From Chenopodium formosanum (lineage: Eukaryota > Streptophyta > Magnoliopsida > Caryophyllales > Amaranthaceae), in NCBI GenBank assembly GCA_024500155.1, contig CM044856.1, positions 46,314,303 to 46,378,302 on the forward strand: 64,000 bases of DNA. Reading direction: 5' to 3'. How positions within the stretch are numbered: position 1 is the first letter of the stretch; each line of letters opens with the position of its first letter. Position numbers and translations under genes: made by a program. This document shows, one piece after another, positions 18,349 through 30,011 of the stretch. The notes beneath the pieces were generated by a model that worked only from the letters and a program-made list of their open reading frames with translations, ran no database searches and was not told the DNA's origin.

Positions 18349-18364
18349 GTGGTATCAGTTAGCC
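18349..18364 (+). promoter_or_regulatory. Primer-binding site of copia A
   Basis: GTGGTATCAGTTAGCC directly follows the LTR and resembles the tRNA-iMet site TGGTATCAGAGC used by many plant copia elements. Confidence 0.75.
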
Positions 18365-18919
18365 TCTTGCATGAACGCGCTAGATTATAATAATACGATT
18401 ACTTGAAGTCCATGTTAATTTTATAATCAATTAAGATGGAGAAATTAATTTAATTATGGTTCAATTATTATTTAAATGTGATTAAACTTTTGGAATTGAT
18501 TGAATATGATTTAATTATGCTCAAAATAGCCATGAAGATGACCGAATTAAGCCCTAGAGCATTCGAAAATTTCGAACCCTAGAACCCTAGTTTTGAATTT
18601 TTCGAAAAAACCTTAACCCTAATTTTCAAATGTTTCGAAACTGATAGCCCTAAAATATGATTTTTGTGCTTAATTTTGATTTATTTCGAATTGTTATATG
18701 TTTCATAATTTTAATCGGATTGATTTATGCATAAAAATGTTTTATGTATGATCATCGATTTAATTTTAAGAGTTAGAATTATATTGGGATTAATTTTGTG
18801 ATGAACCCTAATTTTAATATTGAATGATGATTTAATTTTTAATTAGTGGACTTATTTAATTTATTTTAATTTTTATAAATGTTATTTTAATTAATTTAAA
18901 AACCAAAAAAAAATATTTA

Positions 18920-19275
18920 AGGTTGGCAGCCGCGGCTGGGTGGCGCAGCCACTGCAGTTGCCGACCCGGGGGTCAGTCCAGAGGAAGGGAGGGAGGGCGG
19001 GTGGTCTGGCAGGTGGCTCAAAAGCAGCGTGCAAGAGTTGCACAACTGTTGTCGCAACCATGCTACGGCTGCTGCTGCTGCCTTTGCGCGGTAGTGGCTG
19101 CTAACCGTAGCCTGCCACCGTGGATAGCCAAGGTAGGTCGCTCATGGTGGCCTACATCCCAGCATAGCAGCTGCCACGCTGCTGCCCTTGCGGCAGTGGC
19201 TGCTGAATCAGGCACCCAGCCACTACAGCTAAGTTCGGCTAGCCAACCACGGTGGCCGGCGCTGGTGGCTCGATT
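18920..19275. other. GC-rich island in copia A leader
   Basis: Abrupt switch from AT-rich leader to GC-rich sequence with repeated GCTGCTG/GGCAGTGGCTGCT phrases, then back. It has an open frame of 119 codons, but Ala/Ser/Arg composition and lack of homologous frames suggest chance. Confidence 0.6.
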
Positions 19276-20719
19276 TTTTTAAAAAAATTGAAATTATTTT
19301 TTTAAAAATATTTCAAGATAAATATGATTTACTTTAGGATAAAATAAAATATTTAGAAATGTAATCTTTTATTTTGGATAAAAATCTTTTTGTTTAGGAT
19401 AAAATCAAATCTTTCAAAAGTTGTTATATTTGATATTATCCATATCTAAAGTTATTAAATTGGTTATTATCCATAATTAAGTGGTTAATTTTTGATAAGA
19501 TTGATTAGGATATTCTGAGCATATTCTAAAAGGATAATAATTGATTTAAATAATGAGATTATCCCATAATTAGATTAGGATATAATTGATTTTAAAATTA
19601 TTTGATTGCTTAATAATTAGGATAAAATCTCCTAAATTTGTTAGGATAATCATGGAAGATTAAATATGATTTATCTTTTTAGATTAAAAGAAGATTCAAT
19701 TCTATCTCATGCCTAAACTAAAATAAATGTTATTTTATGAACGGTCATGAATATAATACGATATTATCTAATTATGATTTAAAATATGAGATATTTTATA
19801 AAATCGTTGCCTTAATTATGAACATTCAATGTTGTTGTTTAGACAAGCATGTTGAGTGATTTATTATATGGCATTTTATATAGTATATGATATTATATTG
19901 CTGTTTATAGACTAATATGGCTCATAGATTCTAAATACAATCTGCGCATTGTGATGTATTTTTGTAGTCTAAATATGGTCTGCGTACCGTTAAGTATTTT
20001 TGTAACTTTTATTTAAAGTAAATAGATTAGTTATTTAAATAGTCTTAGGCAAAATAATCCCATGAAATGAAGGCCCAAAGGAGCAAGGTGGTTGGAGATC
20101 CATGATGATTCAAGTGGGAGCATTTTCATATCTAGTTTTCTTAATACTAAAGGGTCATACTATGTCTGGTTTTATTACATTAGTAGATTACGCATGTTAG
20201 ATTTATTTATGTTGATTGATGATGCGCTAGAGTTCACTAAATAATCACAACATAATAAATCTAGGTTCTAGTAATATTGAGATTGTTTTTCCAATTAAAA
20301 ACCCAATAAACCTTTGAAATTTATGACAGATCATGCCAAAGCTGGGTGTCATTTTATATCTTGGGAGAGTTGGGGTAAATCAAGTTTTACAATTTTAATT
20401 GGTTATGCTCAACAAGGTTACCTAAAGCGTTTAGAACCTTGAAGCAAAGGGTAATAATTAAACATGTGATGATTAATTATTTAACCAAGAGTTACAAGAG
20501 TTGTAATTAGTAAAGAGTTTACTCGCCTTGAAAATGTAATGGTAGGGCCAAAGTCCGGTCAATTATTGCATGCATAAAGGGTCTTGGAATCACTTAAAAT
20601 TAAATGGATATCATTTAATATTGAATAAAGTTCTTTTAAAGTTACCTATTTAATTCATTGATGGTACTTTAATTATTAAATTAAACATAATTATTAAACT
20701 TTGCCTTATTTTGACATAG

Positions 20720-21454
20720 ATGAGTAGCCGTAACAATGATGACAGTAATTCTTTACCACTAACAATGAAAATAAGGCTTAATTTTCTCAACTTCAACGAT
20801 TGGAAAAGCAAACTTAGAAGTGTTCTAAGGAACGAAAATCTTGAATTTCGTTTAGACTTACCAATCGAGGGCAGATTTAGTCCAGGCATGACTCTTGAGA
20901 AGCATTTGGTAAATGTTTCAGATTCTAAGAGAGTGGCATATGTAATGTTATCTTCTATTCCAGAGGATTGAGCTAGAAGATTCATAGACTATGAACCTTA
21001 TCTCTTTTTCAAGTGCTTACATGATGTTTGCAATGGAATACTGAATTCCCATGTTGATGAAAAATTTGATGGAAACGTCGAGGAAATCATTAGTATCGTT
21101 CCCAAGAACGATGACTATTGGACTAGAAATATTAGGTTTGCAACCTACCAGATCAATGTCAAGATAATTTTGAGAAAACTCATGTCGGGTCAGTCAGTAA
21201 AGATTCATCTAGATATGATGGTTCAACTATTTAACCGCATGAGTAAGTTAGGGAGACCATACAAAGATCATCTGGTTCATGATGATATAATTCTAAATTT
21301 TCTACATCATGGATTTGACCTTGAGAAACTATCACAAGATGATGAAGACTCTGCGGTCAAACTGGTTGATTTACTAAAAAAATCATGCAGAAAATTACCT
21401 AAAATGATAATAAGGAAGTGCTTGAACGAGGATATTCCCAATACAATGAAGTGA
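20720..21454 (+). pseudogene. Copia A gag remnant
   Basis: Starts with ATG at 20720 (MSSRNNDDSNSLPLTMKIRL) and encodes LNFNDWKSKLRSVLRNENLEF, the typical N-terminal block of copia gag, then AYVMLSSIPED. A stop at about 20969 breaks it. The frame resumes with FIDYEPYLFFKCLHDVCNGIL and then KLMSGQSVKIHLDMMVQLFNRMSKLG, a capsid-like helix. No zinc knuckle survives. The protein would have been a capsid precursor; this copy cannot make it. Confidence 0.7.
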
Positions 21455-21508
21455 CAGGTAAAGGTTACCTAATACTCTTGTTATAAATATTTAAACTTTC
21501 ACTAAGGT

Positions 21509-22133
21509 ATGTGATACCAAGAAAATAAAAAATAGAGAAATTACAAGTAAAGCTAAAGAAAAAGAGGTAAAATAGATGTAAATGAAGGAATTATGTCTTC
21601 GTCGTGTGCAATTATTAGATATATAAATGGATCAAATTATGGAGATAATTAAGTTCGTATATTTGGGTCGTCGTTATATCATATCTAGAGTAACTAACGA
21701 TTTTGGGCTAGTAAAATAGGCCAAAGCCCAATTGGACGGATCCTATAAGGTCACAAAAAAGGGCCTAGATTGAGCATTAGAGGATGAGGCCCATCACGGG
21801 CCTCATCACTTTATGTGGCCGGCCATAGTGAGGATTAAAGGGGTTTTTGGGGCTTCGTGACTTAGTCTAATTATATTAGGATTATAAATAGACTAAGTGC
21901 CTAGGGTTTTCACATATTGAGTTTAGTGATCAGTTTGATCAAACTCGAATTAGCAAACACGAAGCCAACCCTCTCAAACTCCTCTCTCTCTCAGGGCTTT
22001 CCCCTCCTCCTCGACGCCAGTGGTGGTTCGTGGTGGTGGTGTGGTGGTCGGTTGTCCATTAAAGGTGGTGATCGCGATTCCTCCTATCACTCGACCAATC
22101 TAGTATTGGTAGACGACTCATTCGAATCTTGTG
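21509..22133 (+). repeat. Second, truncated copia A LTR with duplicated outside flank
   Basis: 21583-22133 matches 17605-18140 at roughly 95%. The 70 bases before it (21513-21582) also match the 90 bases before the first LTR (17516-17604, with a 19-base gap), although those belong to the flank and not to the copia element. A normal 3' LTR would be preceded by internal sequence. It is cut at 22134 by a Tat-like LTR. Confidence 0.75.
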
Positions 22134-22593
22134 TGTTTCGGCGTTTTTTTGTACGTACCCGAATGGAGGGTGTGTACGTCCCTCGGGAGACAAATCGGTA
22201 ATCCAACACTCGAACGCCCGGTCACCTGCAAAACAACGGACCCCGGGGGGCCCGGAGGTCCGCCTCCGAAGATCAAGTTAGTGATCGAAATAATGTATTT
22301 TAGAGAGAGAAAGTAGAGAGAAGGGATAGTAATTGTGGGGGGCATTGCCCTTGGAGAATGAATTAACTCTCCTTGAATTGATGTGAAGATTAGTATTTAT
22401 AGAGCATTGGGATATGTGCCTTTTAGGTCATTGAACCTAAAAGGCTCTAGGGTTGTGGGCTTAGAATCCATTTTCATCCTTCTATCATTGAGTGACACGT
22501 GTCATGCTCTAATTGGCTCATTGAGCGCTGAGCTTGCGGACACGTGTCGCGGTGGCATTGGTACACATATAGAGGGTATTTTTACCCTAAACA
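22134..22593 (-). repeat. Tat-like LTR, divergent subfamily
   Basis: Plus-strand ends TGTTTCGG and ACCCTAAACA. It shares with the other Tat LTRs the block ACCTGCAAAACAACGGA, two GACACGTGTC-type boxes and the terminal TTTTTACCCTAAACA. The next bases (TTAGCCCCTT) are the complement of a polypurine tract, so this is the 3' LTR of a minus-strand element whose internal part is nearly all lost. Confidence 0.75.
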
Positions 22594-22756
22594 TTAGCCC
22601 CTTGGAATGGGTAATTTTTCTTTCAAGTGGAATTGCTCCTTTCGGAATTAAGGCTTTATTTGCCATTTGCTCAAAAGCTCTTTGGTCGGCATATGTCTAG
22701 TTCAATAAAAAAAAAGATTTGATTAATTTGGAAAATTTGATACCTTAAATGGTATG
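22594..22756 (-). other. Residual internal sequence of the divergent Tat-like element
   Basis: 163 bases between two LTRs, beginning with the polypurine tract complement. Nothing coding. Confidence 0.45.
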
Positions 22757-23250
22757 TGTTTTGGGTAAAATTACCCTGTCCACATGGACCAATTAGAGAG
22801 GGCCACGTGTCAAACCCAGGCTGGTCCAAGTGGACCAAAAACCAACTAACACGTGTCACCCTCAGACGCCTCCTAAAATTGCGGCCTTTAAGGGCCCAAT
22901 TTCCAAGGGCGCCAAAAAACGACGCAGCCCACCAAATCTAGGTTAAATGACCTAGATAGGGGCACACCCTTCAATGACCCTATAAATAGGGAGATATTCC
23001 CCAAATTTTGGGACACATTCAATCATTTATTACATCCATTTTCTCTCACATCAAAGAATCACCTGATCTCGGAATCCGAGAAGGTCTCACCTCTTTTTTC
23101 GCACTTTCTCCCGTTTATCTTCAAGTACTAACTTTATCGTCGAAGGCGGAGCTCCAACCACCCAGAGTTCTCCGTTGTTTTGCAGGTATAGGCCATGCGC
23201 AATCAGTCTCTGAGTTGTAACTCTCCCGAGGGACAAAATCACCCAAAACA
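22757..23250 (+). repeat. 5' LTR of Tat element 2
   Basis: 494 bp, TGTTTTGGG to CCCAAAACA. Contains CCCTATAAATAGGGAGATA at 22979 and CACGTG motifs at about 22804 and 22851. Confidence 0.9.
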
Positions 23251-23272
23251 TTTGGCGCCATCCGTGGGGAGA
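23251..23272 (+). promoter_or_regulatory. Primer-binding site of Tat element 2
   Basis: TTTGGCGCCATCCGTGGGGA directly after the LTR; the same site (GTCTGT variant) lies beside the LTR of the complete Tat element at 41866-41886. Confidence 0.8.
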
Positions 23273-24158
23273 GTACCTCAAGGATGGTTCAAGAGTCTGT
23301 ACCACATCCTGACCTTCCGGTTAACCAGACAAAGGTCTTTACTGACCAAGAGGATGATGATCCTCAGGTCGAAACCTACATAGCCAAAGATGGCTCTCTG
23401 ATTACTAAGCACATCCATCCCAGAGACACCCTGGAACGGAGTGCAAGCCAGGAGGGTACAAGCCAACCCCCTTGTCAGCCAGAAGGGGAAACCAATACGG
23501 CAGGCAGATCCGCCTTAGTCACCCAAGACGAACTCATGAAATTCATGACTAGTTTCAAGGGTGAAATCAAGGATCTGATCACTAAGAGCAAGGCTGGCCC
23601 AAGCAAGGGTCAGTCGACAAGAAAGACTCCTCCAGAGAGAAGAAAGCCAGTTAGGGACAGGCAACCAACTCCTCATCCAAAGGACAAGGCGGCCGGGACC
23701 TTTGACTGGTCCAAGATTCTTCTACCCTAGAAGAATACAACAACCGCTCGCCAGGATGAACAACCGGTGGGTAACAAAAAATCAATTTCTAATGCTCGGG
23801 AAATCATCACGCGCAGGAGAGGTCAGCAGCTGCTTGAGTCAGCCTCTACCTCGAGCTTTCTAGACAGCTTCAAGAATACATTCGTAGAGAATGCTCAATC
23901 CTTGCATGAGAGCCATACAGGCGGTAATACCGTCCACTCTGGCCCTCAGATGATCGGGAATGCACCGTATGTGCCCCCTATGGTCTACGGTCAGTATTCC
24001 CCTCATTTCATGCAGCCAACCATCTTTGGGGGTCAGGCGGCATCCAATGTCCAACCTTCGGACTGGCAGCTCCGTATGTACCCCCTATGGTCTACGGTCA
24101 GTATTCGCCTGTATGGGTTTATTTGGGGATGATCTAACTAACTTCTCTTAGTTAGTTT

Positions 24159-24161
<3 letters not shown>

Positions 24162-24231
<70 letters not shown>
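24162..24231. repeat. (TA)n microsatellite
   Basis: About 70 bases of uninterrupted TA. Confidence 0.97.
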
Positions 24232-24233
<2 letters not shown>

Positions 24234-25083
24234 AGGTGGAATTAATTTAGAAATTAGAATTAGAATTAGAATTTTAGAGAGAGAAACTCTATATTGTAGA
24301 GAGAGAAGTTCTTGATTGATGATTGAAGATTGGTAATTCTAGCATTTTCTCCATTGAATTGAAGCAAGTTTGTAACAATTTCTTTTACTTTAATGCAATC
24401 TTTAGCTTATCATTTCAATTGCTTTGTTGATTATTAAAGTTTGAATTGAATTTGTGATTGAATTAGTTCTATTGATATGATGATGATGAAATTGTTGATT
24501 AGCTTAGTTTTGATCTTAATTTCAATGGATTGTGAGTAGTTCCTTTGCTAGGGCAATGGTGAAGCATGTATGAGTAATGGATTGATGCTAATTGGGGGAA
24601 ATTGATGGAGTTGATGATGTAATTAAATTGGTTGATTGATTAAGTGCATGTGTGTGATTAATTGAAGAGTAGCTAACTTTGATTGTTACACTAGAATGCC
24701 TTGTAAGCTTGCATTGATATGGAAAATTGATTTGTGGCTTGCTTTTGTCGATTGAGTAGGTTTGCAAGGTTCTTAGTTAGAGTCTCTCATAGTTGGCGCT
24801 AGCTTGACCTCTAGGAGATTAGCTCACGTTACTCTCTTGATTGCTTAATCGATTTTCCCTCGCAACACTTGACATAGTCATCTCCAATCCCAATTAGCTA
24901 TATCCATTCCGATTATATGCGGATCCTAACCCTAGTGCTTGATAAATTTGATTTCATTTTGATTGTTTGATTGTTTTGAATATACACACCTCATTTCATT
25001 GCTTCGAAATAGCTTAGCTTTGACATTAGCGTTCACCTCCCATTCCTAGTGGTTCGACCCTCGACTTACTCTATGCTTTGTAT

Positions 25084-28000
25084 CACTAGTAGAAAAAGGC
25101 TCATTTGCGTCGCTCATTTATAGTGTATTTGCGTCGCTTCTAAGAGCAACGAAACTGCTCGCAACGCAAATGATTTAAAAGTCATTTGCGTCGCTCCTAG
25201 GCGCGACGCAAATAAGAGTCATTTCTGTCACTCCTTTATAAACAAGTGACGCAAATAAGAGTTATTTGCGTCGCTCCTTTATAAAGGAGTGACGCAAATA
25301 GCTGTTCTGAGCAACTTCTTGTTTGTTATTTGCGTCACTTGTTTATATAGGAGTGACGCAAATGACTGACTAGACAATACAAAATTGCTTTATTTGCGTC
25401 ACTTGTTTGTTTAATGAGTGACACAAATGATGTGATTTTTTTTTTAAATTATAATAATTGCTTGTATACGTTTGTAGTACCTGTTTTCCTTGCTAGTGGT
25501 ATAAAGTAACATGCTAACGCTAATAATTGAAATTAAAATGCAATATTAATGAATGCAAATGTAAATTTCGACAAAGTCTCCTTTGTATTTTGGCCTACCC
25601 ATAAAATTGGGAATGACGACATTATATTAACAACCTGTCCAATAATTTACATCTCAATATCATAGACATTATACTCATCATCCCAACACCAATTAACCAA
25701 AATCATTCATGTTAAGCCTATAATCCAAAACAAGAGTCCAACATGCGCTAAGTGTAAATCTAAAGTTCAACATTACATATAAATACTCTGCCTAAATATA
25801 TCGAATCTCATTTATCTCCTCCTCGGTATACAGTGTAGCTCTTGAAAAATCCTATCAACACAAAAAATATACAAGAGGAAAGTTTTAATTCAAGATTGTA
25901 GCTAACATCAAATTGTATTCATCAAACAAAAATGAAATATTTGACAACTCATACCTTAAATGGTTTAGATATATATACCACAAGTGAAGACAATCTCGTA
26001 TGAGTACTACCGCCTTAATCGTTTGTCCACAACCAGAACCTCGAGCAACTTGTGGAATTCACTTCCGCATAATTAAGGATCTGCCATAAAAAATACATAT
26101 ATTAAACCAACATAGTTGATTCAACTTAATCGATCTGCCATATATTCAATGACTTAAATTATATATATTCAACTAAATCTGCCATATATTTTCTAATTAA
26201 TGAACTAACACTAAACCTGAAATTAAACTAAGTCATTGTTAAAGTTAGATGCTACATTCTATCTACCATGAAAAGATTGAACATAAATAGAAGCAATCTT
26301 ACCTTAGGTGAAATCGACTTCACAAATTCAACAATGTCGAGCCTAAATGCAGTAATATGAGGGGGGCAAACACTAGTCGAACTGCTACACTAATCGAACT
26401 TCAATTATTGTTGTTGTTCTAGGGGGACTGTTCTTGAATTTCGGTTCTTGAATCCCAGGACTGTTCGTGAAATCCCAGGATTTTCCTTACACTAATCGAA
26501 CTTCAAGAATGGGTTTTGAATTCCTTACACTATTCGTGAAAAATCCGGAATTCCTTACACTATTCAATTAATCTTGGGAATCCTTACACCATTCCCAGGA
26601 TTTTTCTTACACTAATCGAACTTCAATCCGAAATTCAACTAATCCTTAGATTTTTCTAGTGGAAAATTTCAGTCATTGCTCGAATATGAGGCCAGGATTT
26701 TTAATTGAATTTTTTGGGGTTTCTAGGGTTCGAATTCCTATGGTTTTGAGTAGATTTTTTGCTCAAAATAGGGGATTTTTGGTCGGAATTGCTCAATTTT
26801 TCTGGGGTTTATGGGTTTGAATTTCTTAGGGTTTTTGGTCTAAATTTTTGCTCGAAATTGCTCGGATTTGCTGCTGATTATGGGTCTTGAACTTGATTGC
26901 GATTTTGGATGTTTAATTTGCTGGGGAATCGGAGTTTTTTGGCCGAATTTGTTGGATTTAAGGGTCGAATTTGTGGGTGTTTTGCTGTAGAAATTCACTG
27001 GAGTAGCAACTCTTGTTTTTTTCTTTTTGTTCAGTGCACTAAAAGTTGTTCCTCTAATTAAGTATACTAGAGGAGGATTTTATCAAATGAATCCTTAGTT
27101 TCGAGAATAGGATGCTAACAATTTCCAATTACAGAAGTGTAATATGGTCTTTCCAATAAGCAAAGACACATGGCAAATTAAGGCATCAGATTTCAACATT
27201 AAGTATAAAAACATATGTTTTGCTTTGGATTCTGCTTTTGAATTCAAATAATATACTGTTTAAAAAATAACAGTGCAAACAATTAATATGTAAGGATAAC
27301 AAAATACATGCATCTTTTCAAAAGGAACCACATACAAAAATATAAGCATGAATGCCAAGCACATGCATATCTGACTCTAAACATAATAATGCCCATAAAA
27401 GTGAAACAAATAGACAATGTTACAAGCATCATTCAACCTCAGATATAGATACTCAAAATAGAGATGAAAAAATTAGCAAAAACCTTTCTACATAAGCATC
27501 TTTCCAGAAAAACCATAATTTTAAATTTGAAAGGGCGTGTTATCGCCAAATAGATAACATGATGGACCAATGGAGGAAGAACTGCGCTTCACAGTTGTGG
27601 TTAAAAGTTTTCAATAATATAGCTAGTTGGACACTATAATATGAAGATCATAGCATCACACATCACAGTACAGCTAACAGCATAAAACTACAGGGGAAAA
27701 GCTCCACTCTCCTTAAAAAACCATGTAGATTCACAAGAACTTGAATGACCATTCTTCCAACTCAAATAGCCACATGAATTATGACAGACCTCAAGATAAC
27801 AACATAATCAACAAAATACAAAAAAATAGTAAAATTAAACCAAGTTCATTTAAAATTGAACCCTTAATTCAATCTAGTATGAAAACTTGGTGGTGCAGCT
27901 TCGTTCATCATTACTAAAGTATACTCAAGTCGAACTTGTTCAGGCTCTTCTTTGGCTTGCACCGTGCCTAGAGTCACTATATATCTATAATAACTCTATT

Positions 28001-29533
28001 CCGGTCTGCAAGTTTCTTAAGGTATTTCTATCTTGGCAAATACTTGATCTTGATCTGCTCATATTTCTGTTTATCTTAGGTGGTTTGTCCTGATAGGCTT
28101 ATTTTGCTATAATTTTTTACATAACTTGGAATTATTGTGTAAATAATATGAATTATAAAAAGGAACTGATCTGACCACCAAAAACAATTGTCCATATTAA
28201 GTTATACACAAGAGTTAGTAAAACATCAGAGACTGTCCTGCATTGTTACTGTTGTTGCATAGGCATTTCAAATCAGAAAACAAATTGTGGTGACTAGATG
28301 GCTTTATAACTAGAATAAATTCGAATCAGAAAACTGTAAGAACACATAACATATCTTACCTTGGTTGAAATCAACTACATAAATTCACCAAAACAAAACC
28401 AAAATTCCTTAGAATCGAGTATAAATCCTAAATTTCTTTGATTTGTGGGCAATATATATTGCATTTGATGAACCCTAAATTCGAATATGAACCCCCAAAA
28501 AGCTGTTATTTATAAACATGCTTGTAAATCTAGAATTCGTGCAAAAAACAGCAACAAAATAGTAGATTAAGCTAAGTTAATTTACAATTGCACTCCAAAT
28601 ATCTATGTGGATTGAAGTGCATGATAAAAAAGAAAAGAGATGAATAGGTCTTACCTTGCTTGAAATCGATTTTGCATATGCAACTTCAGCAACAATAGAG
28701 CCAAAATTCCATATTATTGAGTACAAACCCTAACTTTCAGAGAATCGTAACAAATTGCTCCTAATTTGAACGAAAATCCAACCAACTTCCTTAGATCTGT
28801 GTGTAAACTCTGTTCCAATAGTAGAACCAAAAAACCCCAAAATTCAAAGCTCAAACTTAAGTTTTCTCATAATTATGCTTGGTTTTTTTGTCAAAAATTC
28901 TAGGGTTTTTATTAGGACAATATTAACTAGCTTTTGATTTGAGTTTTCAATTGTTATTTTGCTCAAATTTAAGGTAATTTGCTCGATTTTCTGCAATTGA
29001 ATTTCGTGGGGGCTTTGGGTAGATTTTTTGATCGAAAGTATAGGATTTTGGCTTGGATTTGCTCGAATATAAGGGGTTTTGCCTCACATTTGATGGGGTT
29101 ATTGATTAGTGGTCAAATTTTGTAATGTTTTGGGGTTTTGATGTTGAATTTCTGGGAATTTTGGGGTTGAATTTTCTAGGTTTTAACTTTGAAGTATTGA
29201 AGTTCGAACAACAGAAGGCAACGACAATTTATATAAGCTGTAATGGTCATTTGCATTGCTTGTCAATAAACGAGTGACGCAAATGACTCACAAAGGTTAT
29301 TTGCGTCGCTTGTTAATAAACGAGTGACACAAATGACAATGTTATTTGTGTCACTCCTATTTATAAAAGCGACGTATATATAAGTAAGTTGAAATATGTC
29401 AGACATTTGCTTTGCTTTGTAACAAATGTCCGACGCAAATTACTGATAATGTTGTCAAAATATCTCATTTGCGTCATTTGTTTCTATGAGTGATGCAAAT
29501 AAGGCGACGCAAATGAGCATTTTTCTACTAGTG
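25084..29533. mobile_element. Non-autonomous CACTA (En/Spm-like) transposon, 4.45 kb
   Basis: Ends are inverted: CACTAGTAGAAAAAGGCTCA at 25084, and CACTAGTAGAAAAATGCTCA read inward from 29533. Subterminal repeats of about 25 bases (ATTTGCGTCGCTCCTTTATA and inverse AAGGAGTGACGCAAAT) recur at 25105-25440 and 29245-29515. This is the classic CACTA layout. The interior has no transposase frame, only AT-rich DNA with internal repeats, so it depends on a partner in trans. The flanks read TAT on the left and ATA on the right, not the identical 3 bases expected; a 2-base TA duplication outside TCACTAG is the alternative. Confidence 0.8.
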
Positions 29534-30011
29534 ATAGAGGTGTGTTGAGAGAATACAAATTTTGTTTTGACCAAGGGTAGATTAGTTTTCAACGACCTAG
29601 TCTCGCCTTAGATCAATAACCGAAGTTGCACAGTTGTCCAAGGTTAAGAATGTGTTGGTGGGTGCTTATGATGGCACCACCAACCCGGATGGCACCCTCA
29701 TGGCTTATTCCAACCTCATGCACATGTAGGAGCTAGAGGACGCTATGTGGTGCCGGTGCTTCCCGGCTACATTGAAGGGCATTTCCCAACAATGGTTTGG
29801 CAACCTGCCAGCTGGGTGCATCGATAGCTTCAAGAAGCTTGCTTTCCTGTTTGCCTCCAACTTCTCGATGAAAATCCTTGCCAAAAAGACAAGTCTCGAC
29901 TGGAGCACCATCCGGCAAGGAGATAGAGAAGGGCTCCGCTCCTATGTCAGGCGGTTCAACTTGGTGAGAATTCAAATCCAGGGGCTGTCTGACGAGGTTG
30001 CCTATACAGAC

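Larger units (their letters stand above)
17605..21508 (+). mobile_element. Deletion-derivative Ty1/copia element A
   Basis: LTR 17605-18348 (TGAAGGAA to CTCCTACA) is followed by a tRNA-Met-type primer site (GTGGTATCAGTTAGCC), a 2.3-kb AT-rich leader with a GC-rich island, and a broken gag. There is no protease, integrase or RT. Leader motifs (CTGCGTACCGTTAAGT near 19978) recur in copia B near 45117, so A and B are related families. The internal region stops at about 21508, where the flanking A-rich LTR sequence reappears. Confidence 0.75.
24106..29615 (+). mobile_element. Athila/Tekay-like LTR (copy 2), containing a CACTA element
   Basis: 24106-25083 plus 29534-29615 match the right half of the complete LTR at 46774-49266 and the inverse of copy 1 (GTGAGTAGT, GAAGCATGTATGAG, GGTTCGACCC, AACGACCTAG blocks), ending TTAGATCA. 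The 5' half is missing. It interrupts the Tat 2 gag. Confidence 0.6.
22757..30011 (+). mobile_element. Tat-lineage element 2, 5' part, split by a later insertion
   Basis: LTR 22757-23250, primer site TTTGGCGCCATCCGTGGGGA, and gag in two pieces (23284-24105 and 29616-30011) separated by a 5.5-kb insertion. Copia B then interrupts gag at 30012. The rest (gag end, pol, 3' LTR) is not seen and should lie beyond copia B, right of the window. Confidence 0.85.
23284..30011 (+). pseudogene. Tat element 2 gag, broken and split
   Basis: Starts ATG at 23284 (MVQESVPHPDLPVNQTKVFT), aligned with the gag of the complete element at 41853. The first piece runs to about 24105 with a TAG at 23728. The second (29616-30011) encodes QLSKVKNVLVGAYDGTTNP, then MWCRCFPATLKGISQQWFGN and the capsid end RFNLVRIQIQGLSDEVA. 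A TAG at 29727 sits where the complete element has CAG (40909). About 10 codons near the insertion are lost, and a 34-base direct repeat (23967 and 24072) lies at its left edge. Confidence 0.85.

Noticed and set aside
18923..19282. Ala/Arg-rich 119-codon frame as a host gene
   Set aside because: Lies in the copia A leader GC island, no recognisable domain, no splice or promoter context.
22116..22345. GGPPGPPG-containing frame on both strands
   Set aside because: Lies inside the Tat-like LTR; composition arises from a short G/C run.
27887..28093. Possible transposase or captured gene frame inside the CACTA element
   Set aside because: Only 68 codons, no known motif, and no neighbouring frames continue it.
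25105..29515. CRISPR-like array from regularly repeated GCGTCGCTC/GAGTGACGC motifs
   Set aside because: The repeats are inverted, irregularly spaced and tied to CACTA ends; this is a plant genome.
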